From Natronohydrobacter thiooxidans (GTDB lineage: Bacteria; Pseudomonadota; Alphaproteobacteria; Rhodobacterales; Rhodobacteraceae), in the NCBI RefSeq assembly GCF_001884735.1, contig NZ_MJAP01000002.1:248001-312000 (forward strand): a DNA stretch of 64,000 bases, given 5' to 3'. Below the pieces are notes generated by a model. The model had not been told where the DNA came from and ran no database searches. It saw nothing but the letters and a program-made list of their open reading frames with translations. This document shows, one piece after another, positions 28,638 to 36,786 of this stretch; the stretch's first letter is position 1; each line of letters starts with the position of its first letter. Position numbers and translations under genes: made by a program.

Positions 28638-29230
28638 GTTTGCCCCGCTTCTACCCGATCTTCGACTCGGTCGACTGGCTGGAACGCGCCTTGCCTCTGG
28701 GCGTGAAGCTGGTGCAGTTGCGCATCAAGCATCGCGACCCGGATGCGCTGCGCCTCGATATCCGCCTCGGCCTTGCCCTCGCGCGACAATACGGGGCCGC
28801 GCTGGTGATCAACGATCATTGGCAACTGGCGATCGAGGAAGGCGCCGACTGGCTGCATCTGGGGCAAGAGGATCTGGATGCCGCCGACCTCCCCGCCATC
28901 CGCCGCGCGGGCCTGAAGCTTGGCATCTCCACCCATGACCACGCGGAACTCGACCGCGCCCTGGCGCTCGCCCCCGATTATATCGCGCTGGGGCCGGTCT
29001 ACCCGACCATCCTGAAACAGATGAAATGGCACCAACAGGGGCTGGAGCGGGTGACAGAATGGAAACGGCTGGTGGGCCAGACCCCGCTTTGCGCCATCGG
29101 CGGCATGAGCGTCGAGCGCGCGCCGGGCGCTTTTGACGCAGGCGCGGATATCGTCGCTGCCGTCACCGACATCACCCTGAACCCCGATCCCGAAGCGCGG
29201 ATGCGCGACTGGCTCAAGGTCTGCGCATGA
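28634..29230 (+). CDS. thiE: Thiamine phosphate synthase
   Basis: 198-aa TIM-barrel enzyme joining HMP pyrophosphate and thiazole phosphate to thiamine phosphate. Motifs: [41 protein letters not shown] and [10 protein letters not shown]. The ATG at 28634 overlaps the thiG stop and has a GAAAGG site 7 bases upstream; another ATG lies two codons earlier. It is somewhat shorter than many ThiE proteins but the core is complete. Confidence 0.92.
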   Translation: MSLPRFYPIFDSVDWLERALPLGVKLVQLRIKHRDPDALRLDIRLGLALARQYGAALVINDHWQLAIEEGADWLHLGQEDLDAADLPAIRRAGLKLGISTHDHAELDRALALAPDYIALGPVYPTILKQMKWHQQGLERVTEWKRLVGQTPLCAIGGMSVERAPGAFDAGADIVAAVTDITLNPDPEARMRDWLKVCA

Positions 29231-30180
29231 CCCGCTACGCCCGCCAGACCATCCTGCCCGAAATCGGCGCAGAGGGGCAGAAACGGCTTTCCCGCGCGCA
29301 TGTGCTGGTCGTGGGGGCAGGGGGTCTGGGCGTGCCGGTGCTGCAGTATCTGGCCGGGGCCGGGATCGGGCAGATCACGCTGGTCGATGGCGATACGGTG
29401 GCCGCGCACAACCTGCACCGCCAGCCCCTCTACCGCATGGACCAGATCGGCCAGCCGAAAGCGCAGGCCGCCGCAAGTGCGCTCGCGGCCCTGAACCCCG
29501 AGGTCCGCGTGACCCCCCTCTGCCACATGCTTGACCCGGCCAATGCCCCCGCCCTGATCGCCGCCGCCGATATCACGCTCGATTGCGCCGACACTTTCGC
29601 CGCCAGCCTGACGCTCTCGGATCTCTGCCACGCGCAGCGCAAGCCCCTGATCACCGCCTCTGCACTGGCGCGGGCGGGCTATGTCGCCGGATGCTGCGGC
29701 CATGCCCCCAGCCTGCGCGCCATCTTCCCCGATCTGCCCGAGCGCGGGGCTACCTGCGCCACCGCAGGCGTCATGGGGCCAGTGGTCGGCGCGCTGGGGG
29801 CCCTGCAGGCGCAGATGGCGCTCTCGGTGCTGCTGGATCTGACCCCCTCGGCCCTTGGCCAGCTTCTCCGTCTCGACGCCGCCACATGGCGCATGGCGGG
29901 CTTTCGCTTCGACAACGCCCCAGAGCCCGCCGCCCCCTTGCCCTTCATCGCCCGCAGCCAGATCCGCGCGCAGGACATGCTGATCGACCTGCGCAGCGAA
30001 GCCCCGCCCTTCTCCCCGCAAGCCCGCCATATCCCGCCCGAAGCGATAGCCAGCCTGTCCCCGCCAGAGAACGCCCGCGTCGTGCTCGCCTGCGCCACGG
30101 GCCTGCGCGCCCATAATGCGGGCCAAAACCTGCAACAGCGCTGGCCGGGCGAGATTGCCCTGCTCGCCCTGACCGACTGA
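29227..30180 (+). CDS. thiF: ThiF-type adenylyltransferase with C-terminal rhodanese-like domain
   Basis: 317-aa E1-like enzyme that adenylates the C-terminus of ThiS. The ATP-binding GAGGLGVPVLQYLAGAG is at residues 31-47 and the catalytic-cysteine region near GATCATAGVMGP (about 177). The last 65 or so residues (MLIDLRSEAPPF to VVLACATGLRAHNAGQNLQ) look like a short rhodanese-type domain with a candidate persulfide cysteine in LACATG, which could deliver sulfur directly. Last gene of the thi operon; no thiC is in the window. Confidence 0.88.
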   Translation: MTRYARQTILPEIGAEGQKRLSRAHVLVVGAGGLGVPVLQYLAGAGIGQITLVDGDTVAAHNLHRQPLYRMDQIGQPKAQAAASALAALNPEVRVTPLCHMLDPANAPALIAAADITLDCADTFAASLTLSDLCHAQRKPLITASALARAGYVAGCCGHAPSLRAIFPDLPERGATCATAGVMGPVVGALGALQAQMALSVLLDLTPSALGQLLRLDAATWRMAGFRFDNAPEPAAPLPFIARSQIRAQDMLIDLRSEAPPFSPQARHIPPEAIASLSPPENARVVLACATGLRAHNAGQNLQQRWPGEIALLALTD

Positions 30181-30406
30181 AACGAACCGGCCTGCCCCTG
30201 TTCTCTCCGGTCGCGAGTCCGGCGACAAAGCGCCCGGAGACCTGACCGCAACGCGCAGCAAAAACAGGCCAATCGGCACGATGACTTGCCTTGCGGGGGG
30301 GCCTGCCCTAGGTCTTGGCACCGCGCGGGGTCAGGCATGGCATATGCGGTCGAGCTACTGGCCCGGCGCAGCCGCGCCGCCCCACGCCGCGCCCCGAAAC
30401 CGGTGA

Positions 30407-32053
30407 ATGTGCATGCAAAAAACCCTGACAGCCCTGTTGCCAAAGCCCGTTCTCCCCGCTGTGCCGATTGCGGCGCTGTTCTTCATCGCCTCGCTGACCC
30501 CCAGCCTCGTGCCGCGCGAGACGCTGGTGCAGGCGCTGCTCAGTGGCGTCTCGCTTCTGGCAGGCTATGCGGTGGGGCTGGCGATCTCCTTCCTGTGGCA
30601 CAGGCTTGAGCTGCCGGTGGCGCGCGCGAAGTGGCAGATGCGCCTGCGCCTGCTGACCGGGCTCTTATGCCTGCTTGCGGCAGGTATCGCGCTCTGGCTG
30701 GCGTCGGACTGGCAGAACGGATTGCGCGCGCTTCTCGCCATGCCCCCGGTCGAGACCGCGCGCCCCTTCTCCATCGCCCTGGGCGCCCTCGCTGTGTTCC
30801 TCCTCGTCCTGTGGGTCCTGCGGCTCGCGGGCCTGTTCATGCAACGGCTCGCCGCCGGGATCGCGCGGGTGCTGCCCGGCCCGCAGGCGGCGCTGATCTC
30901 GATCCTGCTCACAGCGATCCTGTTCTGGAATATCGGCAATGGCGTGATCATCCGCAACACGCTGGGCTTTTTCGATCGCGTCTATGCCGGGCTCGATGAG
31001 CTCTTCGACGAGGCAAGCCCCCGCCCGCAGGATCCGCTCAAGACCGGGGCGGAAGGATCGCTGATCGAATGGGAAAGTCTGGGTCGCATGGGCCGCGCCA
31101 TGATCGCCGCTGCCCCGGATCAGGCCCGCATCACGGCGCTGACCGGGGCAGAGGCGATGGAGCCCCTGCGCGTCTATGTCGGTCTGAACTCAGCCCCCGA
31201 TCCGGCAGAGCGCGCGCAACTGGCGCTGGCGGAACTCCGGCGCATCGACGCCTTTTCGCGCAGCACGCTGGTGATCGCGACCCCCACCGGCACCGGCCGG
31301 GTGGACCCGGCGGGCCAGCAGGCGCTGGAATATCTGCTGGGCGGCGATGTGGCCACGGTCTCGGTGCAATATTCCTATGTTGCAAGCTGGATCGCGCTGC
31401 TGACCGATTCCGAATATGGCATGGAGACCGCGCGCGAGGTCTTCTCGGCGGTCTATGATCACTGGCGCAGCCTGCCACGCGCCGAACGTCCCGCGCTCTA
31501 TCTCAACGGGCTGAGCCTCGGCGCGCTCAATTCCGACCTGAGCCATGACCTGCATCAGGTTGTGAGCGATCCTTTCAACGGGGCGCTATGGGTCGGCCCG
31601 CCCTTCAGCAGCCCCACATGGCAGGAAGTGACGCGCAACCGCAACCGTGGCAGCCCCGCATGGCTGCCGGATTACCGCGATGGCAGTGCGGTGCGCTTCA
31701 TGAACCAGACGGGTCTGACATCGCGGGTCTCGGCGCGCTGGGGCGGGTTTCGCATCCTCTATCTGCAGCATGCAAGCGATGCGGTGGTGTTCTTCGATCC
31801 GCGCGCCACATGGCGCCGCCCGCCCTGGATGAGCGCGCCGCGCGGCCCGGATGTCTCGCCCGAGTTTCGCTGGCTGCCGGTGGTCACGGTGCTGCAACTG
31901 GCGGTCGATACGATGACAGCGGTCAAGCCGCCTGCGGGTTTCGGGCATACCTATGATTTCGCCACCTATGCCCGCGCATGGGCCATGCTGCTGGACTTGC
32001 CGGACTGGCCGCAAGAGCGCATCGACGCGCTGGTCGAGGCGCGGGGGCGGTAG
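30407..32053 (+). CDS. Membrane alpha/beta hydrolase (Abhydrolase_9 type)
   Basis: 548-aa protein with about five N-terminal hydrophobic segments (residues 15-200) followed by an extracytoplasmic-looking alpha/beta hydrolase domain. The nucleophile elbow is probably GLSLGALNS (near 370), and the conserved WVGPPFSSPTW and YLQHASDAVVFFDP motifs follow. This architecture matches a two-domain family of uncharacterised membrane hydrolases. Substrate unknown. It borders the compositionally unusual interval that starts at about 32.1 kb. Confidence 0.85.
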   Translation: MCMQKTLTALLPKPVLPAVPIAALFFIASLTPSLVPRETLVQALLSGVSLLAGYAVGLAISFLWHRLELPVARAKWQMRLRLLTGLLCLLAAGIALWLASDWQNGLRALLAMPPVETARPFSIALGALAVFLLVLWVLRLAGLFMQRLAAGIARVLPGPQAALISILLTAILFWNIGNGVIIRNTLGFFDRVYAGLDELFDEASPRPQDPLKTGAEGSLIEWESLGRMGRAMIAAAPDQARITALTGAEAMEPLRVYVGLNSAPDPAERAQLALAELRRIDAFSRSTLVIATPTGTGRVDPAGQQALEYLLGGDVATVSVQYSYVASWIALLTDSEYGMETAREVFSAVYDHWRSLPRAERPALYLNGLSLGALNSDLSHDLHQVVSDPFNGALWVGPPFSSPTWQEVTRNRNRGSPAWLPDYRDGSAVRFMNQTGLTSRVSARWGGFRILYLQHASDAVVFFDPRATWRRPPWMSAPRGPDVSPEFRWLPVVTVLQLAVDTMTAVKPPAGFGHTYDFATYARAWAMLLDLPDWPQERIDALVEARGR

Positions 32054-32226
32054 GGGGAGGGTGTGGCCTGTGGTGGGCGCGCGCGAAGCGGGCGGGGGGC
32101 TGGTGGTTTGTGCGCGAGGCGAGGGGTCGTGAAGTGGTTTTCGTCCGGCGGAAGATGAGCGATTGTATTTTGACAAACCAGTACCTGCACGGCAGACTCG
32201 ATCTTTTATACTCGGGGATTCATGAC

Positions 32227-32436
32227 ATGGCTAAGTGCCCGAAGTGCGAAAAGGTCATCACTTATGTTCGTTTCAAAGGGGTTGAGAGCAGGCAGAGCTT
32301 CGGGAACATCAAGCTCAACTCAATCGCGCACTGCTGCCCTCTTTGCGACACTGTTCTGTCTGTCGAGGTTGATCCGATTGCGGTAAGGACTGACACGGTG
32401 AACGCGATACTGAAAGCCCTTGGCCGAGGGGCGTGA
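32227..32436 (+). CDS. Small zinc-ribbon-like protein, unknown function
   Basis: 69-aa protein from MAKCPKCEKVITYV; an in-frame ATG at 32155 would give 93 aa. Two cysteine pairs, CPKC at residues 4-7 and CCPLC near 40, are spaced as in a zinc ribbon. Codon usage is less GC-rich than in flanking genes. It lies at the left side of the odd interval between the hydrolase and the 801-aa protein. No function is recognised. Confidence 0.55.
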   Translation: MAKCPKCEKVITYVRFKGVESRQSFGNIKLNSIAHCCPLCDTVLSVEVDPIAVRTDTVNAILKALGRGA

Positions 32437-32713
32437 TACAGGTTACTGCGTTCGGGTTTCAACGTTTGTCATGGTATCGGAAAACTCCGCGAATTGCGGT
32501 GTTGTTGCACCTTATTTGTGGTCTGACGGCTTCTTATCGCCCGGCTTCTGCTTCACGCTGCTTTCGCAGCGTCGCGTTGAATGCGGTTTCGTCGTTGTTC
32601 ACGCGCGAGTTCACGGGGGGCTTCCTTGGACTTTCCGAGTGATGAAGTGTCTTTTTCCGTCATCGACTCACTGCAGTCTAAAGTTGACTAAGCAGCATCG
32701 CGTGAATAGATGA

Positions 32714-32761
32714 ATTAGCCAGAGGCGGACAAGGTTGGACCCGTTGTTGCCTCTGGCTAAT
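32714..32761. repeat. Long hairpin, 13-bp perfect arms
   Basis: ATTAGCCAGAGGC (32714-32726) and its exact complement (32749-32761) enclose a 22-base loop. No T-run follows. It is the first of three consecutive hairpins at 32714-32812 in a stretch of nearly 500 bases without a convincing gene. It resembles a mobile-element end or a structured RNA element more than a terminator. Confidence 0.55.
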
Positions 32762-32762
32762 C

Positions 32763-32812
32763 ACTCCCTTGTGGAAGGGGAGTTCTGCATGACCCCTTGT
32801 GGAAGGGGGTCA
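32763..32812. repeat. Pair of near-identical hairpins with GTGG loops
   Basis: Two hairpins, 32763-32783 and 32790-32812, each have a CCCTT stem top, a GTGG loop, AAGGGG on the other side and one bulged G at the same place. Below the bulge the stems differ but still pair (ACT/AGT in the first, TGA/TCA in the second), so structure is kept while sequence changes. Confidence 0.5.
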
Positions 32813-32890
32813 GGGAGCGGACGAGGGGAGTCGAACCCCCTAGGGGATGGATGGGAAACCCGCCCTAGCGCCTGCCGCCCGCAATCAATG

Positions 32891-32913
32891 ACGCCCCGCC
32901 TTGTGCGGGGCGT
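32891..32913 (+). terminator. GC-rich hairpin, possible weak terminator
   Basis: 9-bp perfect stem ACGCCCCGC/GCGGGGCGT with a 5-base loop, followed on the plus strand by TCTTC. It lies just beyond the stop of the minus-strand gene ending at 32917, so it may also end that transcript, although the minus-strand side has no good T-run. Confidence 0.45.
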
Positions 32914-32916
32914 TCT

Positions 32917-33444
32917 TCAAAATGGGATATCCGTTTCTTCCTCTACCGCTTGCACCTTGACTTCGCTTAGGCCCGCTTGGCTATGCTCACTTGAAACCGG
33001 GGTCAGCAACCCCGCCTGAGGCTGGGTAGTGGTGTAGATGCCCTTTCGACCCTCAACGCTCCACACCGTAGTCATGCGATACAGCTTATTCTGCAAAAAC
33101 CTGCGCTTTTGCTTGACCTGAAATTTTCGGTAAAGGCCCACCAGTATCTGATCCAAAGAGGCCTCTCCACCATACGCATTGATGACCGTGACGAGTTGGT
33201 CGTCAAGCTCATCACCTTTTGTGATGGCAAGTTCCTCAAGAAGATCAGGCGGGAGGTCGTGTATGTTTCCAAGGTCTGGAGGAAGGGCGCTGGTTAACCC
33301 ATAGAGCTTAACCAACTCTTGGCTTGCACCCTCAAGCTGCGCAGCGAAAGTCGTAAACTTCTCCCTCCATTGAGCCGAGGAAGTGTTCGCTTGCTCGCGA
33401 AAAAACGCAGCTACCCTGTTGACGGAATCGACATGTTCCGGCAT
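32917..33444 (-). CDS. Island protein with SSB-like C-terminal tip
   Basis: 175-aa protein of unknown family. The start MPEHVDSVNRV (33444) is preferred because GGAG lies 6 bases upstream; two earlier ATGs (33450, 33456) lack a site. The N-terminal half is helical in appearance. Around residues 90-140 a segment (SLDQILVGLYRKFQVKQKRR then NKLYRMTTVWSVEGRKGIYTT) looks like a small winged helix. A low-complexity linker rich in Gln, Ser and Glu follows, and the protein ends VEEETDIPF. That end closely matches the acidic C-terminal tip of bacterial SSB (DDDIPF), the docking peptide for many DNA-repair proteins. No OB-fold is apparent. Codon use is less GC-rich than in neighbours, suggesting transfer. 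Confidence 0.7.
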   Translation of the reverse strand: MPEHVDSVNRVAAFFREQANTSSAQWREKFTTFAAQLEGASQELVKLYGLTSALPPDLGNIHDLPPDLLEELAITKGDELDDQLVTVINAYGGEASLDQILVGLYRKFQVKQKRRFLQNKLYRMTTVWSVEGRKGIYTTTQPQAGLLTPVSSEHSQAGLSEVKVQAVEEETDIPF

Positions 33445-33498
33445 AGTCATCTCCATATCTAGCGGGGGTCATTGGATTGCAGTCCTACCCCAGAGGGG

Positions 33499-33518
33499 GC
33501 CACACAGCATTGTGTGGC
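33499..33518. repeat. 8-bp perfect hairpin with GCAT loop
   Basis: GCCACACA and TGTGTGGC with loop GCAT, followed on the plus strand by TCTTCTC. It lies about 55 bases upstream of the SSB-tip protein and downstream of a possible 45-aa minus-strand frame; it could be a regulatory hairpin or a weak terminator. Confidence 0.4.
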
Positions 33519-33531
33519 TCTTCTCATTTCA

Positions 33532-33669
33532 TCAGCTAAACACAGAAGGACAGAGGCGGCAAGCGAAAACTGCTGCCGATTGCGCATTTCTCCGCTTTTC
33601 GCGCTCCTTTTGCTTTGCAAGCCGCTTGCCTTGTTCTTCGCTTGTCATTTGCTGCCGTTCAGATTGCAT
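33532..33669 (-). CDS. Possible 45-aa basic peptide, unknown
   Basis: Short minus-strand frame starting MQSERQQMTSEEQGKRLA, rich in Lys, Arg, Glu and Gln in the middle (KQKEREKRRNAQ), ending with a CRLC pair. The charged helical composition and its position ahead of the SSB-tip gene are the only support. A same-strand open frame (33676-33960) precedes it in the same phase, separated by a TAG, so this could equally be the remnant of a larger gene. Confidence 0.25.
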   Translation of the reverse strand: MQSERQQMTSEEQGKRLAKQKEREKRRNAQSAAVFACRLCPSVFS

Positions 33670-33828
33670 AATGCCCTATTGGATGGGGTGTTTGCCTTTG
33701 AGTGCTTTCGGTATTGCTCTAAATCGCTTACTGACATCAACGCGGTTCGCGCCGAAATCAATACTACTGGCGCTCGCAGGTTGGAGCGGGGCAAGGATCG
33801 CCGTCCGGGATCGGCAGTGCAGGTGCTT

Positions 33829-33931
33829 TGCGGATCGCCGCTCGCTCCGAGAGATTATGAAATCGGTTTTCGTATCATGAGGACATCCCGACCCGAGGAT
33901 TCCGGGGCCGGGGCACATGAAGAACAGGCCC
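33829..33931. repeat. Direct repeat, copy A (degenerate terminator unit)
   Basis: About 103 bases beginning TGCGGATCGCCGC and running through GATTATGAAATCG, ATCATGA, CCCGACCCGAGGA, CCGGGGCCGGG and ACATGAAGAACAGGCCC. It recurs 284 bases downstream. In this copy the A-run that gives the terminator its T-tract is replaced by mixed bases, so it has probably lost function. Confidence 0.75.
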
Positions 33932-33981
33932 ACGCGCCCTTCCCGATCAGCTTGCGCCACAGCCCGCTTTCACGCCCCCCT

Positions 33982-34040
33982 GACTTCATCTTGCCGAAAA
34001 ATACTCTCGCCGAAGGCAACGGGCCGCAAGGCCCGTCCCC
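33982..34040 (+). repeat. Intergenic repeat, copy 3
   Basis: GACTTCATCTTGCCGAAAAA, then TACTC, then the hairpin ACGGGCC-GCAA-GGCCCGT at 34019-34036, identical in the hairpin to copies 1 and 2. Confidence 0.75.
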
Positions 34041-34112
34041 CCGTGGGCAGCGCTTGCGGCGCAGCCTGCCCAAGCTGGTGGAGGTGCATTCTGGTGCGCG
34101 GGTTGGGCCGGG

Positions 34113-34213
34113 TGCGGATCGCCGCACACCCCTAGATTATGAAATCGTTTTTCACATCATGAAAAAAGCCCGACCCGAGGAATCCGGGGCCGGGCTACAT
34201 GAAGAACAGGCCC
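34113..34213. repeat. Direct repeat, copy B (with intact terminator)
   Basis: Second copy of the unit at 33829-33931, with scattered substitutions and small indels. It keeps GATTATGAAATCG, ATCATGA, CCCGACCCGAGGA and GAAGAACAGGCCC, and contains a working-looking minus-strand terminator (34162-34196). Confidence 0.75.
34162..34196 (-). terminator. Rho-independent terminator of the 801-aa gene
   Basis: Read on the minus strand: AGCCCG, an imperfect inner stem CCCG/CGGG, then CGGGCT and a run of six T. It lies about 50 bases past the stop of the gene ending at 34244. Confidence 0.75.
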
Positions 34214-34240
34214 CAAGGTGATCCGGGGCCTGTGTTTTTT
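34206..34240 (+). terminator. Plus-strand terminator-like hairpin
   Basis: 9-bp perfect stem ACAGGCCCC/GGGGCCTGT with a 10-base loop, then G and six T on the plus strand. No obvious plus-strand gene ends here, so it may insulate the converging transcription or act bidirectionally with the adjacent minus-strand terminator. Confidence 0.65.
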
Positions 34241-34243
34241 CTC

Positions 34244-36649
34244 TCAGCGGGCGGCGCGTCTGCGGGCGGGTTCCTCGAATTCGGACCCTGCCGAAAGACA
34301 AAACCCCCCCACCCCCCGCTCCAACCGCCCTTCGCGCAGCAGGGTGCCGAATCCGCGTAGCATGTCGTCGCGCGAGATTGTTTTTCCGTCATTGAAAGCA
34401 ACGACATAGGTCATCAGCTCGATTCGCGAGAAGGTCGCCTGCCCCTTGATATGCGTGGCGAAGGCGGCGGCGGCTTCGATCTGTTCGTCGAGCAGCCAGG
34501 CGTCGACTTCCTTTGCGAAATCCCGAAAAGCCTGATGATCGGCCGATGATGACGCCGCATCGAAATTCATGTTCGCGACGTCAATGCCGATGGCGCCCGC
34601 TGACTGGACGCGGCGCGGTCGCACCGGGCCACGGCGCTCAAGCGCGTCGATGCGCTGTTCCGATACCAGCACCAGCGGCGCGCGCGCCGCTTCCGGCCGG
34701 ACCGAACGTTCCTTGCTGATCGGGGCCGGACGGCGTGGTAAGGCTTTGGTCACAGCAGCACTCTGGCTGGGCGTCGCGCACGATTCGACCGGTTCCGCGA
34801 TGACGGGACCGGTGTCAGCAGACGCGTCTTCAGCCACCTCAGGGGCCGACTCAGGCGCGGATTTCACCAGATCCGCTGTGTCGGTCGCCGTCATGTCGCG
34901 GCGTTGCGCGGTTTCCTTCGCGCGCGCAATCGCGGGTTCCAGCAGTTCGGGCGTGTCCATATCGCCTTTGTAGCGTTCCACCTCGCGCTCATGGACAAGC
35001 TCACGGCGGCGCGGACCGCTGGCTTCTTCTTCCGCGCGGGCGGCATCCACAGCAACGCGCATGTGCTCGAATGTGTCGCGGCGGCGCAGCGCATCATGTT
35101 GACCAAGCTCGGCATGGGCGGTTTCCATGAGCCGGTTCGCCGTGTCATCCGTGTCATCGGCCAGCGCACCGAAGACCATCTTGGCTTTCGAGCCGCGCTG
35201 CTTTTGTGCCGTCCGCTCGATCTCGGCCAGCTCACCGATCAGTTCCGCTTCGTCCTCTGCGCGCAGACCTGTATTGCCGAGAATGCCCTGGATTTGCGAC
35301 CGCAGCGCCGCAGTGCTGGCGGCATCTGCCGTCTCGTCAGTCGCGTCGCCCTGTGCAACCGGCGCAGCATGTTCTGTCTCTGTATCCGACTCAAGTGCGG
35401 TCTCTTCATCAAGCTCCGATTCGGACTCCGGGGCAGGCGATAGCGATTCGTCGAGAAAATCATCGCCATGCACGGCTTCCTCGTAAGGGGCCAGATCGGG
35501 CTCTGCTTCGAGGGCCGTGGTGTTGGCTGTCTCGTCGGTCAGATAATCGTCATCATCATCTTCTTCATCGGCATCGACCTTGGCGAAATGCGCAGCAAGG
35601 CTCGAATCCTCGCTCTCTTCATCATAGAGTTCCGTTTCCTCGGCGGCATCGTCTTCGAAGTCCCAGACCTGGGCCTCTGGCTGCGGGTGAGCGTGCGCAG
35701 CTTTAACGGTCGCAGTTTCCGCCACGTCCTCGGGCAATTCATCGAGGCCAAGTGGGGCATCTTCGTGATGCGAATCATCGGCGATGGCGCTGTCATCTTC
35801 GCTGCCCTCTGCCGCATCCGGACTGGTCGAAAGCGTTTCCGCGACGAGATCAGTTTCGGAAAGCTCCGGATCGGTCAGATCTGTGACGGGTGCCTGCGTA
35901 TCGAGCGCGGTTTCCGTCAGCGATTCGGCGTCGGCTTCGACAGGCTCAGGCTCTGCGGTTGCAGCTTCAGCCACCACGGCTTCAGCGAGCGGAGCGACTG
36001 CCGATCTGGCAACAGCCTCGCGGATTCGTGCCAGTTTGTCGCCAAGTTCCTGCGCCGCAGGCGAGGAAGGCGCGACTGCGCTGATCTGGGGCGCTGCGGC
36101 ATCTGTGTCCGTGGCTTGCGGTGTTTCGGCGGTGTCCGCAACCGGGGTGTCAGCCTCTGCGGCTTCCGGTTCCTGCGGCGCCATCCCGATTTCTGGTGCC
36201 GTGTCGACATCACCAGCGGGTTCGGCCGCGACAGGCGTTTCCGTTACGGGCGTTTCCATCTCGGGCACTGCCGGGGCGTTGCCTTGGTCTGTGTCTTCTG
36301 CGGCTTCGGTCGTGACGGCGGCGGTTTGGCCAGCGGAAATCGCGGCGGGCGCCGTGACTGCCGTTGCAGGTACTGCAGCGGCGGGCATGACCTCGGCGGC
36401 CTGTCGCAGCAGGATTCCATTCTCCTGAACGCGCGCTTCGACACGGCGCTGGATCTCGCGCTCGGCGATCCGATGCAGCATTTCCGCGTCCGGCGTCGGG
36501 GGTTCGGCGCCGAAATAGCGATCCTCGGAGGCGAGGTCGCGGAAATACTCGGCAATGGCTTTCATTGTGCCGAAAGGCTCGTCGAACCCTTCCAGCGTGC
36601 ACGAAAACGTGCCGTAGGATACTGTAAGTATCTTGTTGGGACCAACCAT
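34244..36649 (-). CDS. Large acidic low-complexity protein, unknown function
   Basis: 801-aa protein with two ordered ends and a long disordered middle. Residues 1-85 form a conserved-looking domain ([53 protein letters not shown]). About residues 85-460 are Ala/Glu/Asp/Thr/Val-rich with acidic runs such as [14 protein letters not shown] charged helical stretch follows, and the last 100 residues ([20 protein letters not shown] to the Arg-rich PARRRAAR end) form a second compact domain. No signal peptide or membrane segment is seen. Similar rhodobacterial proteins are uncharacterised; a scaffold or nucleoid-associated role is only a guess. It is monocistronic with its own terminator. Confidence 0.8.
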   Translation of the reverse strand: MVGPNKILTVSYGTFSCTLEGFDEPFGTMKAIAEYFRDLASEDRYFGAEPPTPDAEMLHRIAEREIQRRVEARVQENGILLRQAAEVMPAAAVPATAVTAPAAISAGQTAAVTTEAAEDTDQGNAPAVPEMETPVTETPVAAEPAGDVDTAPEIGMAPQEPEAAEADTPVADTAETPQATDTDAAAPQISAVAPSSPAAQELGDKLARIREAVARSAVAPLAEAVVAEAATAEPEPVEADAESLTETALDTQAPVTDLTDPELSETDLVAETLSTSPDAAEGSEDDSAIADDSHHEDAPLGLDELPEDVAETATVKAAHAHPQPEAQVWDFEDDAAEETELYDEESEDSSLAAHFAKVDADEEDDDDDYLTDETANTTALEAEPDLAPYEEAVHGDDFLDESLSPAPESESELDEETALESDTETEHAAPVAQGDATDETADAASTAALRSQIQGILGNTGLRAEDEAELIGELAEIERTAQKQRGSKAKMVFGALADDTDDTANRLMETAHAELGQHDALRRRDTFEHMRVAVDAARAEEEASGPRRRELVHEREVERYKGDMDTPELLEPAIARAKETAQRRDMTATDTADLVKSAPESAPEVAEDASADTGPVIAEPVESCATPSQSAAVTKALPRRPAPISKERSVRPEAARAPLVLVSEQRIDALERRGPVRPRRVQSAGAIGIDVANMNFDAASSSADHQAFRDFAKEVDAWLLDEQIEAAAAFATHIKGQATFSRIELMTYVVAFNDGKTISRDDMLRGFGTLLREGRLERGVGGFCLSAGSEFEEPARRRAAR

Positions 36650-36786
36650 ACTGTGCTCGCTTTCCTAACTTATACCCGGCAACACTCTCAGAGCAGATGA
36701 GCGATTACATGTTCAGACTTAGGTTTTTTAATGATCTGAATGTGGCCAAAACTGTGGCGATTCGCCTGAATCATGAGTCTATAGCG

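Larger units (their letters stand above)
32437..32916. other. 480-base interval with hairpins and a tRNA-like T-arm, no clear gene
   Basis: Only chance-like short frames occur here. The interval holds three hairpins (32714-32812), then on the minus strand a sequence like the 3' end of a tRNA: GGGGG-TTCGACT-CCCCT, a 5-bp T-stem with 7-base T-loop, followed by CGTCCGC and TCC (about 32818-32841), and then a 9-bp GC hairpin (32891-32913). No matching 5' acceptor strand was found, so it is at most a tRNA fragment such as an integration scar. Confidence 0.4.
33670..34161. other. Gene-poor interval, partly repeat-derived
   Basis: No convincing gene. It contains one copy of a roughly 103-base direct repeat (33829-33931), the third copy of the intergenic TTCATCTTGCC repeat with its hairpin (33982-34040), and the start of the second direct-repeat copy (34113-34213). 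Open frames here lack coding character and run across these repeats. Confidence 0.6.

Noticed and set aside
32420..32713. 97- and 69-codon plus-strand frames
   Set aside because: No good ribosome-binding site and unusual residue composition; probably chance.
32714..32761. Integron attC site
   Set aside because: The arms do not end in the GTTRRRY/RYYYAAC core sites, and no integrase gene is nearby.
32818..32900. tmRNA or complete tRNA on the minus strand
   Set aside because: Only a T-arm and a 3' acceptor-like strand can be drawn; no complementary 5' acceptor strand, anticodon arm or tag reading frame was found on either side.
33676..33960. 94-codon minus-strand frame
   Set aside because: Its N-terminal part lies in the direct repeat. 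The C-terminal half (RVDVSKRFRAIPKALKGKHP) looks more protein-like, so a gene remnant remains possible, but support is too weak.
33472..34221. 249-codon plus-strand frame in the odd interval
   Set aside because: It runs across two direct-repeat copies and a dispersed repeat, so parts of its translation are repeated non-coding sequence.
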